Shown here one piece after another: positions 47,378 through 58,266 of a stretch of DNA of 64,000 bases. The notes under the pieces are model-generated. The model did no database searches and was not told where the DNA came from. It worked only from the letters and a program-made list of their open reading frames with translations. The translations under genes were made by a program, and so were the position numbers. Every line of letters begins with the position of its first letter. The stretch's first letter is position 1. Source of the stretch: Krasilnikovozyma curviuscula (lineage: Eukaryota; Basidiomycota; Tremellomycetes; Cystofilobasidiales; Mrakiaceae); contig MVAQ01000082.1 in the NCBI GenBank assembly GCA_014825775.1, positions 1 to 64,000 on the forward strand. Reading direction: 5' to 3'.

Positions 47378-50036
47378 ATGAGCAAAGTAGAAGATGTCCC
47401 TGGGTTCGACCCAAAGCACAGCGTTATGGATTCGTACAGGTGAGTGAGGGAGCGGCTTTATTATCTACATTTCTTCAGCTGGAACGACCACTAGTTTTTT
47501 GGTCGTGCACTGATCCTGCGGAGAATCAATCAATGACTTATGGTTTATCTTTTCCTAACGTCAGAATGGCCATCGCTCAGCAGATTGCTCCTGTCATCGG
47601 AAAGACGGTCGCTGAAGTTTACAACGGCGTCGACACAGGACGAAAAGGCGCTGATTTTGCCTTAGCCATCGCTCGATACAGGCTGGGAGGTAAACCTGAG
47701 GAGTGGGGTACCAAGATTCTTGAAGCTGTGAGTTTGTCGACACCTTTTGTAGCTGTAACAAGCACAGTTTGTAACTGTCCTTGTTTCTTCCTTATGATTT
47801 CGACTTGATAGTGGAAAGAAGACCCTGACTTCGCCAAGGTTGAAGTTGCCAAAGGTTTCTTCTATGCTCATTTAGCGTAAGTCTCAGACTTGGGCATGTC
47901 ATGATTCGCCGCTGTCACTGACACTGACGCTGGTTTCTTACTTTGCATCAGGAAACTGCCCTTCACCACCAAAGTTCTCTCCCACATCGCATCATTCCCA
48001 TCTCGATCTCCATCAGATCCATCTTTCGATAAGCACTCGTATGGCTCCAACGAGAACGGAAAGGGAAAGAAGACGATCGGTGAGTCGAGTCTTTCTGCAA
48101 CACTTCGAGTCGTTCCACTTGCTAATTATTCTTTGCTGTTCTAAATTCAGTTGAATTCTCTTCTCCGAATATTGCTAAGCCATTCCATGCTGGACATCTT
48201 CGTTCAACAATCATCGGTGCGTTCTTGGCCAACCTGTATGAAATGAACGGATGGGAAGTCGTCCGAATGAACTAGTCAGTGCCCCTCACTTGCTACACTT
48301 CTCTCTTGAAGATTGTAATATAAACTGAAATTGCATGATTTTCATTTGTAGCTTGGGTGATTGGGGTAAACAGTTTGGTTTGCTTGCCGTCGGCTTCCAG
48401 AAGTACGGATCAGAGGAGCTCATTGAGGAGAATGCTATTCAGCACTTGTTCGAGGTATGTGACCGATTGAATCAGCCTGTTTCTCATTTCCAATTCTGAA
48501 TACCCTACTGGTGTTCCCTTTAAAGGTCTACGTCAAGATTAACGCTGACGCTTCCGCTGAAGAAGAACGCGGCGAAACGACAACTCATGACGCCGCCCGA
48601 CTTTTCTTCAAGCATATGGAGGACGGTGACAAAGCCTCCCTCGCCATCTGGTCTCGATTCCGAGACCTTTCTATCGTCAAGCTGAAGGATACCTATGCCC
48701 GTCTCAACATCCGCTACGACGACTATAACGGAGAGTCGCAGACGAAACCTGAGGAGATGACTGCCGCCGTTGATAAGCTGCAGGATTTGGGTATGATTAC
48801 CGAGGATAGGGGTGCGTTGTTGGTTGATTTAAAGGCTCACAAGTTGGAAAAGGTTGTTGTTCGAAAAGGAGGTGAGTCGAGCTATATATCTCAGCCCCAT
48901 CATCATCTGACTCTGACATATCTGCTTTTACTTTTACTGCAGATGGAACCACAATTTACGCTACTCGTGATATCGGCTCGGCCAAAGAACGACACGAAAA
49001 GTATCAGGCGGACAAGCTCATCTATGTCGTTGCTTCTCAGCAAACCTTCTATCTGCAGCAACTCTTCAAGATCCTTGAACTGATGGGCTATGAATGGGCA
49101 AAGCCAGGAAAGATTGAACACATCACTTTCGGAATGGGTTAGCTAGTCCTTGTCCTCTCTGTCGAGAGCAGCTGCTGACGTTGTGCTTGCTGTTTAGTCC
49201 AGGGTATGTCGACCCGAAAAGGAACAGTCAAGTTCCTCGATGATATCCTCGACGAGGCGAAGGACACAATGATGGCTCAAATGAAGAAAAACGAAGTGAA
49301 GTTCCAGCAGATTGAGGATCCAGAACGATGCGCGGATGTTTTGGGAATAAGTGCTGTCAAGATCCAGGATATGAGTGCGAAGAGGTAAGTAGATCCAGTA
49401 TAGCTACTGATTGTAGTACGATCATTAATTTAAATTCTTGTTGACAGACATTTAGATTACGTTTTCAACCTGGAACGAATGACCTCTTTCGAAGGTGACA
49501 CAGGGTATGTTCTGCTCCTGGTCGCCTTTCAGACGATGACATGGCTCACATTTCCATTGATTGTTCACCTATTTCTTTTAGTGTCTATATTCAGTATGCC
49601 CATGTTCGTCTCGCTTCAGTCGAGCGAAAGAACCCGAATGTCATCGTCCCAAGCGATTTGTCTAAAATCAACCTATCCCTTCTCACCGAAGAAAAGGTTC
49701 ACGAGCTTGTCTACCTCTTGGCTTCATTCCCGGATGTCGTTCGAACGAGTTTCGCAAACAGCGAACCAAGCACGATTGTCACCTTCTTGTTCAGATTGGC
49801 TCACTTGGTATCTCAGACGTGGGATTCTCGTAAGTACAAGCGGGTGGTTTCTTCCCTTCTAGTGTTCTCATCACTGATTCTTTCTCTGGTTTCTCTGGCT
49901 TCTCGACCTTCTAGTCCGAGTTAGTGGTGTCGAGGAGGAGCTTGCCATTGCTCGTCTGTTCATCTTCATCTGCGCCAGAGATGTGTTGGGTAACGGTATG
50001 AGACTGTTGACCCTCACCCCTCTTGATCGAATGTAA
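47378..50036 (+). CDS. Arginyl-tRNA synthetase, cytosolic type
   Basis: This enzyme charges tRNA-Arg with arginine. The start [20 protein letters not shown] has no evident mitochondrial presequence, although dual targeting from an upstream start is possible. The N-terminal additional domain carries [20 protein letters not shown]. The class I HIGH-type motif is in [20 protein letters not shown] (HAGH). [17 protein letters not shown] and [20 protein letters not shown] follow, then the KMSKS-equivalent [20 protein letters not shown]. The anticodon-binding helical domain has [15 protein letters not shown], and the C-terminus [12 protein letters not shown] is typical of the enzyme. The stop is TAA at 50034-50036. 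There are nine or ten introns of 50-75 nt. The motif set is complete, so the enzyme is probably active. Confidence 0.94.
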
Positions 50037-50197
50037 AGAATACTCGTTATAGATACGTCACGTAATTTTTCTCATTTCAAAGATTCGACCAGAATAATTG
50101 CAAGCTGCACGTCACGCACTCTTTCCCAACTGCGATCGGTATCCTTCACAGGAAACTGCTTTTATCACTGCTGGACACCACCTTGGAATGTCAGTGC

Positions 50198-51297
50198 ATG
50201 TCCAAAATAGAGGAATGGACCCAGCTCCAGCTTGAATATGCCTCTCAGCTCATATTCGACGACTGCAACCTATCATTCCCTCCCAGCCCTTTCACTGTCT
50301 CAGAAATCTCTTCAGCGACAGCAGGAATGCCAGCAGTTCACATTCTAGCCCCAAACAGACCGAACCCCCTATATGGCCCATTGCTCATTGGAGGAGTAGA
50401 CATTTCATTCCTCTCTGAAGAATTATCGGTGGCCGTTTGCACGCTCTCTGTCCACCGATTGTCAAAAGATGACCACCTGGAGCTCTTACACGTCTACTCT
50501 ATTCCAGTAGAGATGAAGGAGCCTTATGTCCCGAGTTTCCTGGCGTTTAGGGAGGTTTCGCCGCTGCTGGAACTGCTTGAAGGCTTCAAGAAGCAGATGG
50601 GAAAGCGGGGTTTAGATGATTTCCCTCAAATCCTGATGGTTGATGGGAATGGAAGGTTACATGATAGAATGTGTGGATCAGCTTCTGTTCTGGGACTCAG
50701 GTGTGGGATTCCAACTATAGGTAGGCAGACTTGAGCGTTGTATCGTCAGTGAGCCAGCCTGCTGACAGTTTCCTCGCTAGGCGTAGCGAAAACGCCCTAC
50801 GTTCTGTCCAGTGGTTCTGAAATACCGCGAGCGGGCGAGGATTGGATGCTCTCTCAGAAAGGCATCAGGAAGGTCACTTCAGAACGTATGGGCGCGAAAG
50901 GAGAATTTGTTTACCTGTATAGGCATTGCGCCGTAGACGAACATCCTTTTGGTGCAGTGAGTGCACTTTTTTTCTGTTGGGTATATAGAGTTTGGTTCAC
51001 TCTTGAGTTCGTCTTTCGCGACGGCGCAAATACTCGGGCTAGGCACTGAGAACGTCTTCAGACGCCAGAAACGCTATCTATATTTCGTCTGGGCACATGG
51101 TCTCCCTGGAGACTGCTCTTGGTATTGTCACTGCTTGCTCTAGGACTAGAGTCCCTGAGCCCATTAGAGTGGCTGATCTGGCTTCGAGAGAGGAGATCAA
51201 GAAACTTCGCGGTAAGTCCATCTCACCCCGTCTTAAGAATCAAGAATCTCTAACTCATATCTTTTATTGTCCGTCTTTTGTTGGTCCAGCTCTGTGA
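50198..51297 (+). CDS. Endonuclease V (inosine-specific nuclease)
   Basis: Endonuclease V cleaves the second phosphodiester bond 3' of a deaminated purine; eukaryotic forms act mainly on inosine in RNA. The chosen ATG (50198) starts MSKIEEWTQLQLEYASQL. The core shows LLIGGVDISF (first catalytic Asp), EPYVPSFLAFREVSPLLELL (with the P-Y-V-P and Glu motif), ILMVDGNGRLHDRMCGSASV (catalytic Asp and the H-D pair), and GIPTIGVAKTPYV across an intron. Splicing at 50956 to AG before 51042 gives FGAALRTSSDARNAIYISSG followed by HMVSLETALGIV, restoring the conserved GH(M)-S motif. It ends KKLRAL at TGA 51295-51297 after a final intron. There are three introns. The gene starts only 160 nt after the synthetase stop and reads in the same direction. 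Confidence 0.9.
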
Positions 51298-51542
51298 GAC
51301 CAGTATAGCGCGCACTCGTAGTTAATAGGTCGCGGCAGGACAATTATGAGGAGACATTCCGATTATGACCATGCAAAAGACCCCAAGTAGTAATTTGATG
51401 TATTTAGTGCAGATTAATGCCTTCAATTCGTAAGGGATAATGTCGCACAAATCCCACCCTTTGCAGCAGCGCTCCATGGAGAATTAGACTGCTCTTTAAC
51501 ACCATTCGAAGCTTTACAAAACTTTGCTTCCAACTTTTCTCT

Positions 51543-54319
51543 ATGTCTGTAGACGGCTCTGCCTTGGAGCAAGTAAGTATGCTATCTGAAGCCTACCAAA
51601 GAGCAGCTACAGTTGATCCAATTTTCCTTCAACAGCTGGCCTCTTCCTCTGCGACCTCGGTCCTGTCTGGTATCGAGCTCAGTCCCTCCCTCTTTCCCTG
51701 GAGTAGGGAAGAGAAGATTCTCTCGATCCAGGAAAACAGGAGACGTATTCACGGGGGTTGCTTGTTTTTCGACGAGCTGCTCAAGTTTGCTGGAATAGGT
51801 GAGATTTGTGACCTTGTCCATGTTGGATCAAATTCTCCGTGGATTCGACTGAGATATCACCATTTGCCTTCTATTCCCCGACATTTTTTCAGATCACAAT
51901 CTGTATCCTCCTGTTGATATCCTCTCCTTTCGACGATTGGAAAATGCCATCAACACTCCTCAGAATCCCAACTTCGACAGCCTCAAAGTCAACTGCCTGG
52001 TTTATTATCTGTTGAAGGACTACGACAACGCTCAGCTTACAGGTCAACATGAATCTTTGGACTCAAAGGCAATGGCTTTTGCTAGGCAGAAAATGATCCC
52101 CAAGCAGTTCCTATGTTTGACGAATGGGTACTACAGCCTCGATGCTGGTCTTTACGACGTGAGTTTAAATGATTTAATGATTAATACAGGGACTAAGCGT
52201 TACATATTTATGTGCTCGTTATTTGTAGACTGCTGTTGGAGAGCTCTCTTCCTGTTCCCTCACCTCAATCGACTTTGCACCCAAAATTCTTAAAACGCTC
52301 GCGTCCCCAGAAAACCCGGAGTCATCAGCCAAACTGGTACTCAGGTTTATACGAACACTACCATCATCTAGGACAAAGACAAAGGAAGAGGTCGAGATTC
52401 AGCTGGATGCGTTTGCGAAGATCAGCATGAGAGAAGCTTGGTCCTTCCAGAGAAGCATCGACGAGGCCGATTTTGTTGATGGAAGTGGATTCAGGGAGAA
52501 GCTTGTCAACCGACTGTTCAATTACTGTCTTATACGTAAGTCCCCTCCATATCGTACAGATTTTGCACGGGAAGGCGTGGCTCTGACACTACCCTCTGAC
52601 CGTCACATCCCAGCCAAACCCCTGCCAGGACCTCTGAGGGAACTCCTGTCATTCCCATTCACATCCTACGAAGATGGACTCCTGAAATCGTACTGTCTTG
52701 CTCCACCTCCAACTCTGTCCTCGATCTCCAAAAACGTTATCCTGGAACTCGCCAACGTGAGGCTGATCTCCCAAGGCAGATTCTTGGAAGCTATTAAGCT
52801 AGACAGGGCGATAGGACCTCAGGGAAGCGATGCAGAGAAGAGAAGGGTTGGTCTGCTGGATCTAGTGAGGTTGTTGCCTGAAGTCGAACGAAGAAAGTTG
52901 GAGCTCGAGATGGACGTCGTAGGGGTGGATATGGCGGCGAGTCGACCTGCTCCTCTTACTAACGGTCACAGCACTACCACCAGCAGCAGCAATTCCACTC
53001 AGGATGACACGGCAATGTCATGGGAATCCATCGATCGTCCAGCTCTGCAGTCGTATACCAACGGCAACCCCACTCTCACCCACTCACCGCTTTCCGCGTC
53101 TACCGCGTTGAGAAGCTCAACACCTCAATTCGGGCTGCTCAAAGCAGTCATCCACCAGCAATCTACCCCGATCAAAGCTGCTGTGTCTCAGCAGGCTACT
53201 CCAAAGCAACCATTCTCATTGGCCAACCCGCCGCTCAACGAAAGCCCGCGTCCCGTCCCGTTCGGAGACCTCAGCAGATCTATCCTTGCCTCCAACCAGT
53301 CCCCTGCACGTCAGCCGCTGCAACAACAGACCCCAGGTGGGGTGGGTTCCTCACCTATCACGAAACCTTCCCAGTCGGGTGTTTCCAGGAACCCGTTCGC
53401 GCAGGCTGCCCAAAGAGCGTCCATGCTCGCTCAGCAGAGGGCTTCTCCCCGGCCGACATCATCGAATTCACTGGAGACTCGCTCCAATCACGACAGTAAC
53501 TCTGTTGTCCCCCGTTCCAGCGATTCCAAGCGAGCCGGAGGTGGTGAACCTTTAACAATCATACCGTCGATGTCGTTCGAAGGTCCTGCGGCGGAGGAGC
53601 ATGACGACAGAATGGATATCGAAGACGAGACATTGTCGTTGATGAAGAAGCCTGTCTCCTCGCGACTAAAGAAGTCAATTGCAGGCACGAAACGAAGCGT
53701 CTCTGAAAGGAATGGAAGGAAGAAGGACACCAACGACGACGACGACGACGACGACGACACGACAATGGACGAGCCTATCCCCGACGTACCTGGTCAGTTT
53801 CCAGGATCATCTACCTCAGCTGCGGCAGGACCAAGACGCTCCCACCGCCGCACAGGCAGCCAGGCGTCGTCCGTCACGGGCGACGATGCTTCCGCGGCAC
53901 CCACACCCTCGACTCGACGAGTCAAGAAGACGACGACTAGCACACCCGTGACGCGAACGTCGACTCGTACACCTCGTCGAACTGCTGCTGCCCTCCCCGG
54001 AGCTTTCGCCTCTACCACCCATGAGAACGAAGAAGAAGAAGAGACACTAGACCTCCCCCCGCTTCGTGCATCTACCCGCCGGAAATCGCAAACGGGGCTG
54101 AACCGCCCAGCGGATCTGAATCCTCCTTCCCTACCGGCTGGTAGCAGCAGCAAACGAAACTTGAGGAGCAGCGTTACTGTCTCGCCTGAGGCCGTGCGGA
54201 CGCATGGTGAGAGGGAGGAGGGGGCAACGCCGAGGGCGACGAGGAGGACGCGGGCGACAGCAAGTACGACAGCAGGTGGGACCAAAAATAGGCGGAGCGG
54301 GCGGACAACGGGGAACTAG
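51543..54319 (+). CDS. ELYS-domain protein (nuclear-pore associated)
   Basis: The ELYS-like helical domain occurs in metazoan ELYS/MEL-28 and fission-yeast Ely5, which bind the Nup107-160 subcomplex. The start MSVDGSALEQ splices to LASSSATSVLSGIELSPSLF. The domain (about residues 20-330) includes FFDELLKFAGI, YPPVDILSFRRLENAINTP, LVYYLLKDYDNAQ, FARQKMIPKQFLCLTNGYYS, and SPENPESSAKLVLRFIRTLP. It ends with FTSYEDGLLKSYCLAPPPTL and ANVRLISQGRFLEAIKLDRA. The C-terminal half, from about residue 400, is disordered, Ser/Thr/Pro rich and basic. It has an Asp run coded by a GAC repeat (53733-53758) and an Arg-rich end (ATRRTRATAS, RRSGRTTGN) that could touch nucleic acid. The intron-rich N-terminus gives way to one long exon (52427-54319). 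Confidence 0.75.
53733..53758. repeat. ACG/GAC trinucleotide repeat coding for poly-Asp
   Basis: About eight consecutive GAC codons lie in the disordered tail of the ELYS-domain gene and encode a run of aspartates between KKDTN and TTMDE. Length variation between strains is likely but not shown. Confidence 0.85.
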
Positions 54320-55054
54320 GCTGGCTTGAAAAAGTGAGCGGGTTGAGGCCTGGGAGTCATTGTAGTGTGAACGACGATCGAAGGAAAGCTGATATCGGCC
54401 TTGACGCATTTTTGTGCTTACAACGCAAGAGTTGTTTGAAGAAAATGAGGGACAGAGAGCAAAAAATGTGTAGCTATGCGAAAGTAAGTATGTAACGATG
54501 TTCGGCTGGCGCTGGGCATTATGGATGTGCTCTGTAGAAACTACCAAAAGGAGAAAAAAAGTTATCGGGGGACACTAACTAGCAAAGAAGGTGTACAGAG
54601 CTAAGGTAGAGAAGACGTTTGCATCCGGGTCTCAAGGTTGATAGATGAATTGGCAAAAGGCTGGAGGTCGATCGTATATTGATCGTATCTTCCTTGCGAA
54701 CCTATCGCCGCCTCATCTGTTCGTATTCAACAATGACTTCTCTTATCCATCAACCACATTGTCTCAGTGATAGCAGATGTCGAGTTGTGGAAGGAGAAGA
54801 GTAGGAAGCCTTGCACTTTGAAAGCGACGGTCGCTGCCTTCTGTGCTCGTTGTCTCGCATATCCTTAAGCATACTCCTTGATAGGGTACGTTCTTTCGCG
54901 ATCTGCCTTGCTTCTCTTCCTGTTCAATGAACAAGGTGTACCTGATATGTACCAAAGCGCGTAATTCATCAACAATCCTACATATTTTGAGTATCATGCA
55001 TGCCACAGCCCTTCTTTTAACTCAAAACTATAACTCAAACAATTGAATCAGCGC
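54320..55054. other. Convergent 3' flanks of the ELYS-domain gene and YRA1
   Basis: This 0.7 kb lies between two stop codons on opposite strands. There is no supported gene. Confidence 0.45.
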
Positions 55055-57058
55055 TTAAGCCTTGTCGGCAGTAGCCCAGCTCTTCAAACAACGCAATGGA
55101 AAAAAGCCGTCAGCGAAGGTGTCAACGAATGCAGAAACAGTGTGGAACGGGGGCACTCACCTCCATCTCAGCATCCAGCTCTTCCTGAGTCTTTCGAACT
55201 CTCTTCTCGCCAGTACGGGCTGCTCCTCCTCCTCCTCGACCACCACGTCCTCTTTTGCCTCTGGTGCCGGTTCCTCGTCTGAGGATTTCGATTCAATCAT
55301 AGCGCAAGAAAAGAAACCACTAGGTATCAGTTTTAAGTTCTACCAGAGAAGCAAGCGGTGGTTGGTAGAGGAACAACACTCACGTGGCAGGAGTAGCAGC
55401 AGCTGGAGCGGCGACGGGTGCCACTCTCGATGTCAATGGAGCGGCTGGGAAAGATGGGAAGACGAGTTCAACTTTCATGGCCTTCTCTATCGGTGGGTTT
55501 CCGTGAGTAAAATTATTGATGAGTTGGCGGCGGTGGGTGGATAAAGTGGTAAACGTTGGCGAAATTGACGGTTGATGACCAGAAGAGTTGTTGGCGAAAG
55601 TGATATTGTTAACAGCGAAGAGTAGTCGTAGTGATTGAGCAATGCGATGATGGAAAAAAAGCGGTGCAAGGTGGAAAGGTGAAACGTTGAGTCAGGTACT
55701 GGTCACATTTTGGCGTGTGCGAAATTTGGTGGCAGGAGCAAGGTGGAGTGTTGAAAGCAGTCTTTCAAGGAAGAACTACAGCTCAGACTATCATGAGCTG
55801 GAGGCTTGGTACCTCCAGCGTCCCTTAAAGGGACATGAGCTCAAGCCTGAGCAAGTGCTGATGAGAAGCAACTGAAGAATTGCAGATGCTAGGAAACCAA
55901 GGGAAGGCTGCTATGTTGTGGCCGTTGGCACCAAATGCTTTAACAACAGCGACGGGCAAGGTGCCCACATCGCCAGTATCAACTCCAGCAGAAGGCGCGC
56001 GGCGCAATTGAGGAGCCATATCAGCATCCTTCCCCTCTTGAGGATCCGTCACTGAAGGTGTATTCAGCGCAAGCTGACCATAGAGCCATTGGTACCAATA
56101 CGATGCCCAAAACGTCGAAGTGTTGGATTCCTCTTCGAATATATATCTCGAACGAACTCCAAGAAACAACCGCTTCGATCCTAAACGATGAGCCGTCATA
56201 AGCTTCTTCAAGCCTTGGAGTTCGCTGGGAACCAACACTGGTAGCAACCAATCTTGTGGCTGCGGATTCATGTCCACAGTAGACGTTTTGCTGACAACGG
56301 GCCTAGCTAATGTTTTGGAGGAAAAGAACAAGTTTGAAAGAAAGGGTAACACTAACGTCCATCAATGAGTCGATTGTTGTCTTGAGTTACCCCATATAAA
56401 TTAGCCCATTTTCAAACGAATGCAGACGTGAAGGTTGAACGAACAAGTCTTGTGAGCTTTGGCGGCGTCTCCAGGCTTCTTGAAAATGACGGTTGCGACT
56501 CCTTGTGAGACACCGTGTTGGTTGAAAGTAAGGGCAACCTTGGCAAGAGGTCCAACCGTAGATGAGAAGAGTTCCTGTATTGGATGCAGTCGATACAAGT
56601 CAGCGAAGGTCCCCAAACACGCCTGCTGATCGGAAGGTTTTGTCGCTCGCCGTACTACCCATCCATTCCTCTCTCGAAAGAAACCATACACACCCTGATA
56701 GCAGTTTCTTCGACATCAGAAGGCAAGTTGGAGACAATGATCTTCATGACTGAGGCTTCAGCAGTCTTTTTGGGGGCAGCAACTGGTGCGACTGGAGCAG
56801 AAGCATTGGATGGAACAGCAGTGGCATAACGTGCTCTAGCTCCACCACCTCTTGGAGCACCAGCTGCCGCTCCACGGGATCTCCTAGGCTTTGCCTTCGC
56901 AGCAATGATCTGAAGGTGTTTGAGTTGGATTTAAAAGATTGAAAGAGTTCCAGTTTTGAAAGAAGACAATTAGTCAGTTCGTGTACGTTCAAAGGGAAGA
57001 CACGAGATTGAAACAGGCTGACCTCGTCGAGAGGCTTGTCAACGTCCATGGATGCCAT
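55055..57058 (-). CDS. YRA1: Yra1/ALY/REF mRNA export adaptor
   Basis: ALY/REF joins spliced mRNA to the export receptor and binds the helicase Sub2/UAP56. Exon 1 (57023-57058) encodes MASMDVDKPLDE and splices to IIAAKAKPRRSRGAA, recreating the LD(E)II Sub2-binding motif. An Arg/Gly-rich stretch precedes the RRM: VMKIIVSNLPSDVEETAIR, ELFSSTVGPLAKVALTFNQH, GVSQGVATVIFKKPGDAAKA, HKTYNNRLIDG. An 870-nt intron (55487-56356) follows. Exon 55384-55486 then gives QKAMKVELVFPSFPAAP, and the C-terminal exons give RGTGTRGKRGRGGRGGGG, EKRVRKTQEELDAEME and SWATADKA, the usual FoP-like tail, at TAA 55055. An upstream in-frame ATG at 57181 is possible but breaks family alignment. The intron is far longer than the others and holds an open frame; see findings. 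Confidence 0.88.
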
Positions 57059-58266
57059 TGTAACTGTAAGATTGAGCTGTTTTGAGGAATTCAATAGGTA
57101 GGGTGGGTCGTAGATTGGCGCTACCCGACGTCGCGCTGGATGAAGCTGTCTGGGACCGAACGATGTCAGGCGGTCAGACATTTTTCAACCATTTTTGGGT
57201 TTTTCCTTGGAGAATACTCTATTAGATATCCAGACACAATCGTTTTTAATGACACTGCTCTTTGTACTTTTGCCGAAGTAAGTGAATTTCTCACATGAGG
57301 AAGGAAGTTGCGCCAAAATCAAAACAAAACCGTCTACCGGGAAGACAGTGACGCGCCTGAAACTGCGCTTGCCATCTGAAAGCAAAGTGCGCACTCTCCC
57401 TTTTCATAAACGAAGATCAGAAGGATGGGTAAAAACAAAGTACCCCGTTGTTTAATTGCTTTGAGCCACCTGTCTCAGACCTGCCTGTTGGCCAGAGATT
57501 CGATTGTGAGGTATCGCCAGGAGCATAAGGCTCTTTCTATTTGAGGAGTCCTGGTAGCTTTATTTTTTATTTTTCAATGAGAATATTGAGATAGCAGTAA
57601 GTGGAATTAGCTCAACAGGGTGGTACTAAGGTACTAAGCAGCTTTGACAGCTCAACTGTAAACCAAGCACCAAATCCAGCTAAACTTGTTCTCTCATTCC
57701 GACAATCCTACCCTTTTCCCCTTCGCGAGGATAGTGAGGGAAATGCTGACTGGTCTCAGATGAAGGAAGGGAAGGAAATGATCGTCAAATCTCATCATTG
57801 ACGAGATTGTCTCTTGATTTTAGTGATAATGAGGTCAGCAAATAAATCCTCGATGTTCCCAATATTGAAGAACGAGCTAACTGAGAACACAATGGACAAG
57901 TTTGCTGTTGGCCTGAGGTTGGAAAAGTCCAGCTCTGAGTTTGGCAACGAATGTTGGGAGAAAGAGTAACCGTCCCAACAAGATCGTCAGAAGAGGATTG
58001 ATACAAATGAAATCATAATTTCAACTTGAGGAAGAAGTCTGAGGTGTAAAGCTCCCAGAGATCAAAAGATGGGACGAAGAATAGCTTGAACTGCGGTGCA
58101 GATACATATGCAATCATGACTCGAGAAGTATGCGACACCACGGGCGAAAGGTATCAAGTATGAAAAGTCATTATCAACCTGGTTCAATTAGGTATCAATT
58201 GTCGATACGGTATGCAAGCCGATCAGATTCCGTATGTCCTCGTTCACTAATTCGTGTGAAGCAATA
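57059..58266. other. Intergenic: YRA1 5' flank, EME1 3' flank
   Basis: About 1.2 kb has no convincing gene. A stretch starting GGAATTAGCTCAACAGGG at 57603 superficially resembles a tRNA D-arm, but no matching acceptor, anticodon or T arms were found. Confidence 0.4.

Noticed and set aside
57603..57680. tRNA-like start (GGAATTAGCTC...)
   Set aside because: Only a D-arm-like stretch is present; the T arm, anticodon stem and acceptor pairing are missing.
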